Shown piece by piece: positions 1 through 6,067 of a stretch of DNA of 7,794 nucleotides. The notes under the pieces were generated by a model, which saw only the letters and a program-made list of their open reading frames with translations, was not told where the DNA came from and searched no databases. Source of the DNA: Dehalococcoidia bacterium. Its GTDB lineage: Bacteria; Chloroflexota; Dehalococcoidia; GIF9; AB-539-J10. The stretch lies in assembly GCA_030603485.1 (NCBI GenBank), contig JAUVXS010000082.1, positions 1 through 7,794 of the forward strand. Reading direction: 5' to 3'. A program made the translations under genes and the position numbers. Each line of letters starts with the position of its first letter. Position 1 is the first letter of the stretch.

Positions 1-24
1 GACACCCTGATTAAAAGTCAGGCT
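1..24 (-). repeat. Inverted copy of tRNA-Lys anticodon region (att-like core)
   Basis: Read on the minus strand this segment is identical, 24 of 24 bases, to 7573-7596. It holds the complete anticodon stem-loop of tRNA-Lys(UUU): stem CCTGA/TCAGG around loop CTTTTAA. The tRNA 3' half would continue to the left, outside the window. To the right, from base 25, similarity to the other copy stops at once and no tRNA 5' half (D-arm, acceptor strand) is seen. Such partial tRNA copies are normally left by tyrosine-recombinase integration into tRNA genes. The true repeat length cannot be judged because the window begins here. Confidence 0.75.
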
Positions 25-159
25 GTTATTTTCCCGATTTTCAAAGTATTCTTGTAGCCGGAATAGGCCCAAAATCTATTCAATTTTAAACGAATCAGGT
101 TGACCTCTCTCAAATTAATCCTCAGAATTAACTAAAAGCCATAAAGTGCAATTGGGTGT
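25..159. other. Non-coding stretch between att-like core and terminator
   Basis: An AT-rich stretch of about 135 bases with no convincing gene. A minus-strand frame without ATG runs toward the tRNA copy and stops at a TGA inside it (18-20), but it has no start or Shine-Dalgarno sequence and is not called. Confidence 0.5.
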
Positions 160-193
160 AAAAAACGCTGAGCATAATAGTGATGCTCAGCGT
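160..193 (-). terminator. Rho-independent terminator of the minus-strand cluster
   Basis: On the minus strand a perfect 11-bp stem ACGCTGAGCAT/ATGCTCAGCGT (183-193 with 165-175) closes a 7-base loop and runs straight into six T residues (160-165). It lies about 50 bases past the stop codon of the nucleotidyltransferase-like gene, so it is placed to end the transcript of the whole cluster. On the plus strand there is no T-run after the stem, so it is directional. Confidence 0.88.
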
Positions 194-240
194 ATCTCCA
201 TGCCTTGTTGAACATCTTTTTCACTGCGTCTTTTACTTCC

Positions 241-1107
241 TCAGCCCTCTCCGCCATATAGCGGCTTGCCTGCGGAGAACGGCTTAAACTTGAAGCGTTG
301 GCTTGTTATGGCTTGCCAAATTTGTCTTTTCTTTTGGTCATTACTTTGCATACTAGCCTCGATCCATTCCATTAAGAATCGGTAGGCTATATCTGTGTTT
401 AGTGGCATCTTCGCCAGAACTCCCCTCAAACAATGCAAATACTGCTTCTTTTGAGTATCTGTCGATTCGCTATATGCCCTATCGAGCCAATCTATTAAAT
501 GCTCTGCTCTTAAATAGTCCCAGTTCACGGACTCAATTCTTCCCACTTGGTCGACCATCAACTTATAAAGTTGTTTCCATCGGAGAGGGTCTTGGATTGA
601 CCTTACCCATATGCCAAATGTTTTGTCATCTGGCTGCATATCATATTTGACCATCGCTTTGATAGCTATGTAGAGCGAAGGTATACTCACCTTTCTCACA
701 TAGGGCAGAACCGAAATAGTTCGGTTCCTTCTAAGACTATCGGCGACTTCCCAATTTAGGAAACCCTCTGAACCAATTCTAAGTAGAGAGGTATTGTAGC
801 ATTCGAAACGATGGTCAGGCTTCGGGTCTTTCCATAGCATTTCAATTCGCAGAGGAGCATTCAGAACTCCATCTGGTAGTTCTGCTGGCATTTCTCCTCT
901 CGGTGCTATGAGGTCAATGTCATTGGCAGTAGTTTTTTCAAATATGCGGTCAAGGACAAAGGAGCCAACAATATACCAGTTATCAGTGGGCGCGCACGGC
1001 TCTCTAATGGCTTCTTCGCCCTTAAGGTTCAGACCACAGTGGCTTTCAAGGTTGTATTTGCATTGTTGATTGTGGCACTGTGGGCTATCCTTACTTAGTA
1101 CTAACAT
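241..1107 (-). CDS. Nucleotidyltransferase-like protein with N-terminal Cys cluster
   Basis: This 288-residue protein has two visible parts. Residues 11-38 carry four cysteines (C11, C16, C24, C38) in an arrangement like the small metal-binding DUF1540-type motif. Residues 45-67 read YIVGSFVLDRIF, then NDIDLI: a GS motif followed by DxD (D63, D65). This is the layout of the polymerase-beta nucleotidyltransferase fold and resembles the head of class II CCA-adding and poly(A) polymerases (VGG-VRD-DxD). A third carboxylate may be E89 in RIEML. The rest (about 130-288) is mostly helical, Trp-rich and not recognised. The known fold transfers a nucleotide to RNA, protein or a small molecule; the substrate here cannot be told. 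The ATG start has only a distant GGGAG (13 bases away). It is the last gene before the terminator, about 100 bases after a decayed gene, so its expression may depend on readthrough or a local promoter. The fold call is moderately sure; the function is unknown. Confidence 0.7.
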   Translation of the reverse strand: MLVLSKDSPQCHNQQCKYNLESHCGLNLKGEEAIREPCAPTDNWYIVGSFVLDRIFEKTTANDIDLIAPRGEMPAELPDGVLNAPLRIEMLWKDPKPDHRFECYNTSLLRIGSEGFLNWEVADSLRRNRTISVLPYVRKVSIPSLYIAIKAMVKYDMQPDDKTFGIWVRSIQDPLRWKQLYKLMVDQVGRIESVNWDYLRAEHLIDWLDRAYSESTDTQKKQYLHCLRGVLAKMPLNTDIAYRFLMEWIEASMQSNDQKKRQIWQAITSQRFKFKPFSAGKPLYGGEG

Positions 1108-1213
1108 AGGCCTATTTCAACTCCCTTTAAGGCAAATCAGCAAGCTATTGGTTCGCAGCATAGCACACCCGGCAACTGCTTATATTAGCTAACAACACGG
1201 CTATGCTAGGGAG

Positions 1214-1668
1214 CTACCAAATATCGTTGCCTAAAGTATTCTTGATACTTTTTGGAATAGGAGCCTCAATTACCTTTAGTTTCTGTTGGTCGCCCATTTC
1301 AAAACCAAATTTGATCAGCTCCCACCAAAATCTGTGGTCTGAGCGAATTGGTGTAGCTAGGGTTGATAAGGGCCAGCAGGTTTGACCATTATCTCTACCT
1401 CACCTCTGCCCTCCTCTACACACTTCAAACAAGTGAGTTTATCGAAAGCGAGAGCTACATTGTCTGGGCTTGATCCTGACTAGCGCTCATAGAAGAATGT
1501 TAAAAGGGGGTTGGGCACTGATACCAATCCTCTGCTACGGTCTGCCACTAAGAACCATACCAATATCTTATTTATGTCCCTATTGCCGCAACGAGGGCAC
1601 TCTGTGAAAGATTCTTTCCCTTCGGTGGTTGCACTTGGGCGCGGAGAAAATGAAAATCGATTGCACAA
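1214..1668 (-). pseudogene. Decayed zinc-ribbon-type gene (stop codon plus frameshift)
   Basis: Three adjoining minus-strand pieces read as one protein broken twice. Piece 1 (1668-1483) contains CPRCGN (Cys 24 and 27) and ends at an in-frame TAG (1480-1482). The same frame then stays open for 40 codons and holds CLKC (1479-1360), the likely second half of a four-Cys zinc ribbon, ending at TAG (1357-1359). In another frame the reading continues with a protein-like sequence including DHRFWWELIKFGFEMGDQ and ending in GNDIW at a TAG (1214-1216). Together this would be a protein of about 150 residues. The 5' end has only a TTG at 1668 with no Shine-Dalgarno sequence, directly after the stop of the 134-aa gene. 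Family not recognised. A sequencing error could explain the shift but not easily both defects. Confidence 0.5.
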
Positions 1669-1675
1669 CCATCGC

Positions 1676-2080
1676 TTAAGTTTGCTTGGGTGAAGACGCT
1701 AAGCCAGTGAATTCAATGGTAGGATCTTCTTGATGCAGGTTCTCCAGTATTTTGTCAAGGAGACCGGGTATAATATTCCATCCTACGAACGCCGGCCTAA
1801 TTCGGTACCTGATTACCTTCTTCGGAACAATGCCAGGGGCAATACCTATTCCTGGTCTCCATGGGTCACGTGCGTGCGATTCATGCACCTCATCAATTTC
1901 TATAACCTTTACATTCCATTCTAGCTCATGAAACAGCTTTAGGATGTCCCAATATGAGTATTTTTGTCTGAAAGCTTTCGGCAGACGTTCGTAGAGAAAA
2001 TAGGCATTGGTTCCATAACCGTCACCGATGTTTTTGAGAATTATCCAGACTAGATTTGCTTCCGTTACTTCTTCAACCAT
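1676..2080 (-). CDS. Hypothetical 134-aa protein, possible winged helix
   Basis: I do not recognise the family. The protein is soluble, with no signal peptide or membrane span. Residues 6-60 look helical (LVWIILKNIGD, then YWDILKLFHELEWN), followed by a beta-type stretch ending KKVIRYRIRP. That alternation of helices and a two-stranded tail is what a winged-helix domain would look like, but this is only an impression. The ATG start is 30 bases past the stop of the SMC-like gene, with a weak TAGGT upstream, so translation is probably coupled within the cluster. Its stop at 1676-1678 abuts the decayed zinc-ribbon frame. A DNA-binding or adaptor role for the SMC-like ATPase would fit the position but is inference. 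Confidence 0.7.
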   Translation of the reverse strand: MVEEVTEANLVWIILKNIGDGYGTNAYFLYERLPKAFRQKYSYWDILKLFHELEWNVKVIEIDEVHESHARDPWRPGIGIAPGIVPKKVIRYRIRPAFVGWNIIPGLLDKILENLHQEDPTIEFTGLASSPKQT

Positions 2081-2110
2081 TGAGTTGACCTAGACCGATA
2101 GATTTGTTCA

Positions 2111-3952
2111 TTAAGCCAGAGCAAGTTGGTGTTCGATAGTCAAAGTGTCTTGCTTATCTTTTGCCACCAGATTAGTAATGATAGTATAAGGTGCTCGTTT
2201 GCTGACGTATTCAACTATCTTCCTGAAACGTGTAGAATCATAAAAAGTTGTTTCGTCTGCAACGAAGAGGGGGAAATCAGGTAAATATGCTTCTCTACCT
2301 GCCAGCATCAGGACTAGAGCCACCGTTTCCTTCTCACCACGGCTAAGAGTATTAATATTATCAGGTTTTCTCTGGTCTCCAAATCTTCTGATAATCTTCA
2401 GCTGGAAGCCGTCATCCAGATAGATTCGCTCAAAATCCTTATCAAATTCTAGCAGACGATAGACTTCGGTAATGCGCTCGTTGAACATATCTCTTACCGC
2501 TCTTCTTACTATCTCAGCCTTCTCTGAGGCTAAATTCTTAAGTTGCTGGTAAAAGCGAATCTCCTCTTGAAATTGGAGTATCTGCGTACGCACATCACCA
2601 ATTTGTTCTAGGCTTGCAATCTTTGTCTTTCTATCTTGGTCTCGACGGGCGATTTTTTCATCTAGCTGCCGGCGTTTCTCCAGCTTCTCCCTAGTCTCTT
2701 TATCAAAGGTAGCTTCTAGTTGCTTTACAAGCTCACTAAGTTTAGGGCGATTGGGCAGCAGACCGTCCAATTTAGCCTCCAACTTTTTATGAGTATCTTC
2801 CTGCACGTCAATCGCTCGCCTCACATTATTTAGGTCGGCTCGTATCTGTGACCTAACCTCCGTCCACTCTTGCTGAAGCTGATTTCTCTCTTTCTGTCTT
2901 CCATCCATCCGCCATTGCAGACTGTTTATTTCATTGCCTAACTCGGCAGATCTTTGTTCTAATTTCTTCTGTCTGTCTCTTAGATCTTCTGCCTTGATAG
3001 GTTTGCCACAGGCGAAGCATTCATCCACCCCATACTTCACATGGCGCGTCCAGTTATGACTCGTATCCTGTAGTCTTGCCTGCACGCTATCCATCTCACT
3101 CCTAAACTGGCCTAGCTGGTTTTTGTAGGATTCGAGTTCGCGGTCTATGGATGCTAATTCATCTTCTATATCTGGATGCTGACTTTCAAAATCTCCCACT
3201 CGCTGCTGGAGCCGCAGCTCTTGATTTCTTAAGTCTTCCAAACGATTCTTGATTCTGCTAATATCACCTTCGGTTGCAGTTATCTCCCCAATTATCTCGG
3301 AAAGTTCCTTCTGCGCCTGTGCCAGTCGGCGTCTTTCTTCCTCTGTCTTGACAACTACCTCCAGTGGGACTTCCTCCATAGTTTTTCTTTCCTTCTCTAA
3401 CTGCTCCAGCTCTGCCTCTATTCTCCCAAGCTGGCCAGTTAGTAGCTCTAACTCGGCTTGCTTATCTCGATACTGCTTAAGCTGGCTCTCCGACCTTAGT
3501 CGCTGTTGCTCGGAAAAGTCCCCGAGCAGCTCGTAGTATTTATGGTCGGAGAAATCAAGTAGCGTGGACCGCAACGCCTTTCCCGTCTTCACACGATCTA
3601 CGAGTTCATTATCCTCAGAAGCAATGCAAAAAAGGTTCACCTTTTGCCCCTCCGGGTGAAGTGCCTCACCACCAACAGAGATACCTCCATCCCTAGCCCT
3701 AAGACGCCTTACATACTGATGACCCCCCATGCTAAGCTCTACACGTCCCATTGACTCAAACGTGTGTAGGAAGTAGTCTCGTGTTGATAAATCCCGCTCA
3801 TCGAGCACTAGGGCTTGTAGCGCATGGATAAGAGAACTCTTGCCTGCAGCGTTGGGTGCAGTGACTAAATTCAATCCCGGCTTGAATTCAAACCGCCTAG
3901 TCCCATAAAGACCACTAATATTTTCCACCGAGAGACTAAGATTCTCTGGCAT
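2111..3952 (-). CDS. Short Rad50/SMC-like ATPase with zinc-hook CxxC
   Basis: This is a two-headed ABC-type ATPase of the SMC/Rad50 class, about 613 residues. The N-terminal half-head has LNLVTAPNAAGKSSLIHA (Walker A, about residues 32-40). A long, highly charged Glu/Arg/Gln-rich coiled coil follows (about 145-500), interrupted near its middle by CFACGKP (Cys 312 and 315), the position of a Rad50 zinc hook. The C-terminal half has the signature TLSRGEKETVALVLMLAG (about 532-549) and Walker B LFVADETTFYD (about 562). The usual H-loop His is replaced in TIITNLV. It is much shorter than Rad50 or SMC proteins and closest in plan to archaea-specific SMC-related proteins. I chose the ATG at 3952 because AAGGAGG lies 6 bases upstream; the TTG at 3958 directly abuts that Shine-Dalgarno sequence. 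It overlaps the preceding gene by 17 bases. Expected role: ATP-driven DNA tethering, sensing or end processing with partners; no nuclease partner is visible. Confidence 0.92.
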   Translation of the reverse strand: MPENLSLSVENISGLYGTRRFEFKPGLNLVTAPNAAGKSSLIHALQALVLDERDLSTRDYFLHTFESMGRVELSMGGHQYVRRLRARDGGISVGGEALHPEGQKVNLFCIASEDNELVDRVKTGKALRSTLLDFSDHKYYELLGDFSEQQRLRSESQLKQYRDKQAELELLTGQLGRIEAELEQLEKERKTMEEVPLEVVVKTEEERRRLAQAQKELSEIIGEITATEGDISRIKNRLEDLRNQELRLQQRVGDFESQHPDIEDELASIDRELESYKNQLGQFRSEMDSVQARLQDTSHNWTRHVKYGVDECFACGKPIKAEDLRDRQKKLEQRSAELGNEINSLQWRMDGRQKERNQLQQEWTEVRSQIRADLNNVRRAIDVQEDTHKKLEAKLDGLLPNRPKLSELVKQLEATFDKETREKLEKRRQLDEKIARRDQDRKTKIASLEQIGDVRTQILQFQEEIRFYQQLKNLASEKAEIVRRAVRDMFNERITEVYRLLEFDKDFERIYLDDGFQLKIIRRFGDQRKPDNINTLSRGEKETVALVLMLAGREAYLPDFPLFVADETTFYDSTRFRKIVEYVSKRAPYTIITNLVAKDKQDTLTIEHQLALA

Positions 3953-4217
3953 TCTCAACCTCCTTCGTAGCCTTAGTCCATACGGCTAAGCCACGTTGCA
4001 TTAGGTCGTTAAGTTGCTTTCTAGTTGATGGAGCTAGCCGCTCAACAGTATCCGGTAAGTGGCGCTCACTTTTCTTTAGGATTTGGAGACCTTCTGAGGT
4101 AATTTCATTGAGAAGTCTAATTCTATCTTCTCTAACTCTTGCGGACTCGGAATCCCTTCCTTCCTCAGAGTCTCCTCCAAAACCGGGTAGCGGGCGCTTT
4201 TGTTCTCTACTTTCCAA
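3936..4217 (-). CDS. Hypothetical 93-aa protein, overlapping genes on both sides
   Basis: Family not recognised. The first 30 residues are charged and probably disordered (MESREQKRPLPGFGGD); the rest is helical and amphipathic, with LLNEITSEGLQILKKSERH and LNDLMQRGLAVWTKATKEV, as in a small subunit that binds another protein. The start is a TTG at 4217: a perfect AAGGAGG lies 8 bases upstream (4226-4232), and no better start occurs in frame until a Met near the C-terminus. With this start the gene overlaps the 129-aa gene by 142 bases in the -1 frame. Its TAG stop (3936-3938) overlaps the start of the SMC-like gene by 17 bases, which implies tight translational coupling. A small partner of the SMC-like ATPase is a reasonable inference. 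A frameshift product fused to the upstream gene is the alternative, but I see no convincing slippery heptamer. Confidence 0.68.
   Translation of the reverse strand: MESREQKRPLPGFGGDSEEGRDSESARVREDRIRLLNEITSEGLQILKKSERHLPDTVERLAPSTRKQLNDLMQRGLAVWTKATKEVENARES
3959..3965 (-). promoter_or_regulatory. Shine-Dalgarno fixing the SMC-like gene start
   Basis: The minus strand reads AAGGAGG, then TTGAGA, then ATG. Spacing of 6 bases to the ATG at 3952 is ideal; the TTG at 3958 would have zero spacing. The site lies inside the end of the 93-aa gene. Confidence 0.85.
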
Positions 4218-4465
4218 TCTACTGCCCTCCTTACTTTATCTGGGATTTGGTGTGGATGAAGCTCATCGGCAAGATATACATCCACGTAGAAAGGGTTACG
4301 TTCCTTCACTGTCCAAGCATACTTTAGTGCCTCACCATTGTTCTTCATCAAGAACACATTCGAGGCGGGTTTACCTAGAAAGAGATTCGGCGCATCTCTT
4401 TTGTAGGCCTTATGCATATTTTGCTGAGACTGCTGATTGCCTGCAACAACTATAAGAATAGCCAT
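4076..4465 (-). CDS. Hypothetical 129-aa protein
   Basis: Family not recognised. The N-terminus is hydrophobic (MAILIVVAGNQQSQQ) but too short and too quickly polar for a signal peptide or membrane span; it resembles the first beta strand of an alpha/beta fold. The middle has beta-rich stretches (NVFLMKNN, YVDVYLADELHP) and the last 45 residues are charged and helical. The ATG at 4465 has no Shine-Dalgarno sequence and follows the foot of a strong hairpin by only a few bases, so its translation must be coupled or inefficient. The final 142 bases also encode the start of the 93-aa protein. Position between the AAA ATPase and the SMC-like ATPase suggests a shared complex or pathway, which is inference. 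Confidence 0.75.
   Translation of the reverse strand: MAILIVVAGNQQSQQNMHKAYKRDAPNLFLGKPASNVFLMKNNGEALKYAWTVKERNPFYVDVYLADELHPHQIPDKVRRAVDWKVENKSARYPVLEETLRKEGIPSPQELEKIELDFSMKLPQKVSKS
4226..4232 (-). promoter_or_regulatory. Shine-Dalgarno supporting an internal TTG start
   Basis: A perfect AAGGAGG lies inside the 129-aa gene (where it encodes part of KVRRAV), 8 bases before the TTG at 4217. It is the main evidence that the overlapping 93-aa frame starts here. Confidence 0.7.
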
Positions 4466-4470
4466 CGTCG

Positions 4471-4502
4471 AAAAATACCGTCAGCAACTGCTGACGGTAT
4501 TT
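4471..4502 (-). terminator. Terminator-like hairpin between AAA ATPase and 129-aa gene
   Basis: On the minus strand AAATACCGTCAGC pairs with GCTGACGGTATTT: a 13-bp perfect stem closed by a tetraloop, followed by a T-run (T5). It begins within the TAA stop of the AAA ATPase gene and ends just before the ATG of the 129-aa gene. The form is that of a Rho-independent terminator, but more genes of the same strand follow without another obvious promoter. It may therefore act as a partial terminator setting the ratio of the two halves of the cluster, or as an RNA stability or processing element. Confidence 0.7.
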
Positions 4503-5229
4503 AACATTCCCCCTCTGCATAATATTCCAAGACCACCTTTTCAACATCACGGATAGTCTTTATTTTGTCATTCGCTTCAATACGACTTGCCACTTCCTGC
4601 CACGATATCATCAGATCTTCACATCTATCCCTAGCTATCTCTAAGAGGGTCTCCTTAGGTGGGCTTCTGAACTCAATCTCGTATAATCTGTCTCGAAGCG
4701 CTTTATCCATCAAACTCAATTCATTTGTAGTTAATATGACCACTGTAGAGCTGGTATCCATACGGTCTAACTCATGAAACATGACATTATTCTGGGCGAT
4801 ATGCCAGCTTTCACCCTTTACCCAATCCCTCCGGGGAAAAACACTTTCAGCATCATCAATAAGGACGATTCGTTTTTCCTTGGTGGGATTACCGAATAAT
4901 TCTACAATTTGCTGCTCACTTTCACCATAGCGCCATCTAGCTATATCCGAGCCATCGATGAATACAAGAGGATAGCCAAGGTCTTTAGCCAATGCTTTCG
5001 CCATTGCCGTCTTCCCTGTTCCTACATCTCCCCAAAATAAAAATCCTTTGATCCCCCTTCTCACTTTCTTAGCAAACTGGTGCTCAATAATCCTTCTTGC
5101 TTTGAAAAAGATTTCCTTGTATCCTTCTCCCCGAAACTTGGTTATGTCTTCATCAACAATATGACCATAGGGGTCTAACTGTCGAAAGGTTTGGATTGTT
5201 TGCCTATTTGATGTTGGCTTCATATTCAC
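4501..5229 (-). CDS. Single-domain classical-clade AAA ATPase
   Basis: A 242-residue AAA+ ATPase. Walker A is GDVGTGKT (67-74); the pore-loop region RWRYGESEQQI (98-108) matches the aromatic-GESE pattern of Cdc48/FtsH-type ATPases; Walker B is IVLIDDAES (121-129) with Asp-Asp in place of Asp-Glu; sensor 1 is ILTTNE (N169); the arginine-finger region is ALRDRLYEIEF (R179, R181). The N-terminal 45 residues are short and the C-terminal lid is helical. Such proteins form hexamers that pull on or remodel protein substrates; no protease, membrane or adaptor domain is fused here, so the target must be supplied by a partner. The start is GTG at 5229, with AAGGAAG 9 bases upstream; ATG at 5223 is an alternative. 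It follows the 244-aa gene by 18 bases, so the two are co-transcribed. The family call is secure and the target is unknown. Confidence 0.93.
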   Translation of the reverse strand: MNMKPTSNRQTIQTFRQLDPYGHIVDEDITKFRGEGYKEIFFKARRIIEHQFAKKVRRGIKGFLFWGDVGTGKTAMAKALAKDLGYPLVFIDGSDIARWRYGESEQQIVELFGNPTKEKRIVLIDDAESVFPRRDWVKGESWHIAQNNVMFHELDRMDTSSTVVILTTNELSLMDKALRDRLYEIEFRSPPKETLLEIARDRCEDLMISWQEVASRIEANDKIKTIRDVEKVVLEYYAEGEC

Positions 5230-5247
5230 CTACTAACACTTCCTTAT

Positions 5248-5982
5248 TTAGGTAGTAATTCCTCTCTCCCTTAAGAGTTCATTCGTGCGTCCGATTATTC
5301 TCTCTAAAGCAACTATGACGTCAGGATTCACTACCCACTTGTCGCCCGTCATATCCGAAAAGTAGCGCAAGCTCGTGACCTTTTGCTTATCACCGTAGAC
5401 CAAATCAAGCCACTTTCTTTCAGAACCTGAACAATACCTGCTAAATACATCCTTAGCATCTTCTTGCCCAATAGCACCCCGTGGCTTCTGATTTCTAGCC
5501 CTGGCAGCTACAGCCTTAACAGGCCTATAATAGGTAACACCAGTATATAGTCGGCGATCATAGTGCTTTGCTAAGGAACAGAGTCCCAGTAGTTTACCCA
5601 TTGATTGCAGACCCATGTCTGGCGCAGATTCATCCAGACTGTTAGTAAAAGTATCCCAAATTTGAGGAGCAACACAGAGCTCATTGAGTTCATCATCTGT
5701 TTGCATCTCTAATAAGCCCCACTCTTTGAAGTCATTAATAATCTCACTGCCTCTACTAGAGCACATTACTTCCTCGAGCAAACCCGAATAAACTATTCCA
5801 TCCTCCCGTCTAGCATCAACGATAAGTTCAATAAGATGAATTGCAGCATGAGTATAATGCCACATAATGGCACTACTCATAGCTTGCAACCCCCTTACTA
5901 CATTCGCTTCACCAGCTCTCATCGCATTTACCAAAATGTGAGGGATTGACTCTCCGAGATCAATCATTTCTAGGTCGAGCAT
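5248..5982 (-). CDS. Hypothetical 244-aa protein, first gene of cluster
   Basis: Family not recognised. There is no signal peptide or membrane span. The first 55 residues are helical and fairly apolar (AIMWHYTHAAIHLIELIVDA). Residues about 68-110 (LLEEVMCSS to LCVAPQIWDTF) alternate helix and strand and contain FKEWGLLEMQTDDELNELCV, which resembles the recognition helix and wing of a winged-helix domain. The middle is rich in Arg/Lys (RARNQKPRGA) and the end is helical. The start is ATG at 5982, with AAGGAGG 5 bases upstream (5988-5994). It is the first gene after the promoter at 6039-6067 and sits 18 bases before the AAA ATPase, for which it may be an adaptor, or it may be a DNA-binding regulator of the cluster. 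Both roles are inference. Confidence 0.8.
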   Translation of the reverse strand: MLDLEMIDLGESIPHILVNAMRAGEANVVRGLQAMSSAIMWHYTHAAIHLIELIVDARREDGIVYSGLLEEVMCSSRGSEIINDFKEWGLLEMQTDDELNELCVAPQIWDTFTNSLDESAPDMGLQSMGKLLGLCSLAKHYDRRLYTGVTYYRPVKAVAARARNQKPRGAIGQEDAKDVFSRYCSGSERKWLDLVYGDKQKVTSLRYFSDMTGDKWVVNPDVIVALERIIGRTNELLRERGITT

Positions 5983-6038
5983 CTTAACCTCCTTACCTCT
6001 GTTCTGTCGAGAAGAGAGGCGGAACGGAAGTTAATATT

Positions 6039-6067
6039 ATTATAGCACTTTTCAAGGGAGATATTAA
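6039..6067 (-). promoter_or_regulatory. Extended -10 promoter of the minus-strand cluster
   Basis: The minus strand has TATAAT at 6044-6039, preceded by TGC, giving a consensus extended -10. At 17-bp spacing the -35 is TTAATA (6067-6062, four of six consensus bases). The start point would be near 6032, leaving a leader of about 50 bases before the ATG at 5982. The -35 overlaps the stop codon of the transposase remnant. Confidence 0.75.

Noticed and set aside
25..130. Minus-strand frame running into the left tRNA copy, by analogy with the right end
   Set aside because: It has no ATG or Shine-Dalgarno sequence and ends at a TGA within the core. The evidence is too thin to call a gene.
1203..1385. 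Plus-strand 60-aa frame with a hydrophobic start
   Set aside because: It is antisense to the third piece of the decayed zinc-ribbon gene and lacks a ribosome binding site.
1480..1482. TAG as a recoded (read-through) codon in the zinc-ribbon frame
   Set aside because: A frameshift follows 120 bases later and the 93-aa gene nearby ends in TAG, so decay is the simpler reading.
3249..3536. Plus-strand Ser-rich open frame inside the SMC-like gene
   Set aside because: It is the antisense of the Glu/Arg-rich coiled coil, which yields Ser/Leu-rich frames by codon composition. It has no start signal.
4108..4455. Plus-strand open frame opposite the two small hypothetical genes
   Set aside because: No Shine-Dalgarno sequence, a composition unlike a real protein, and full overlap with the better supported minus-strand genes.
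241..5982. Assignment of the cluster to Wadjet or Lamassu
   Set aside because: No TOPRIM, JetA/JetB-like or LmuA-like effector protein is visible, and the SMC-like protein is of a different, hook-bearing type.
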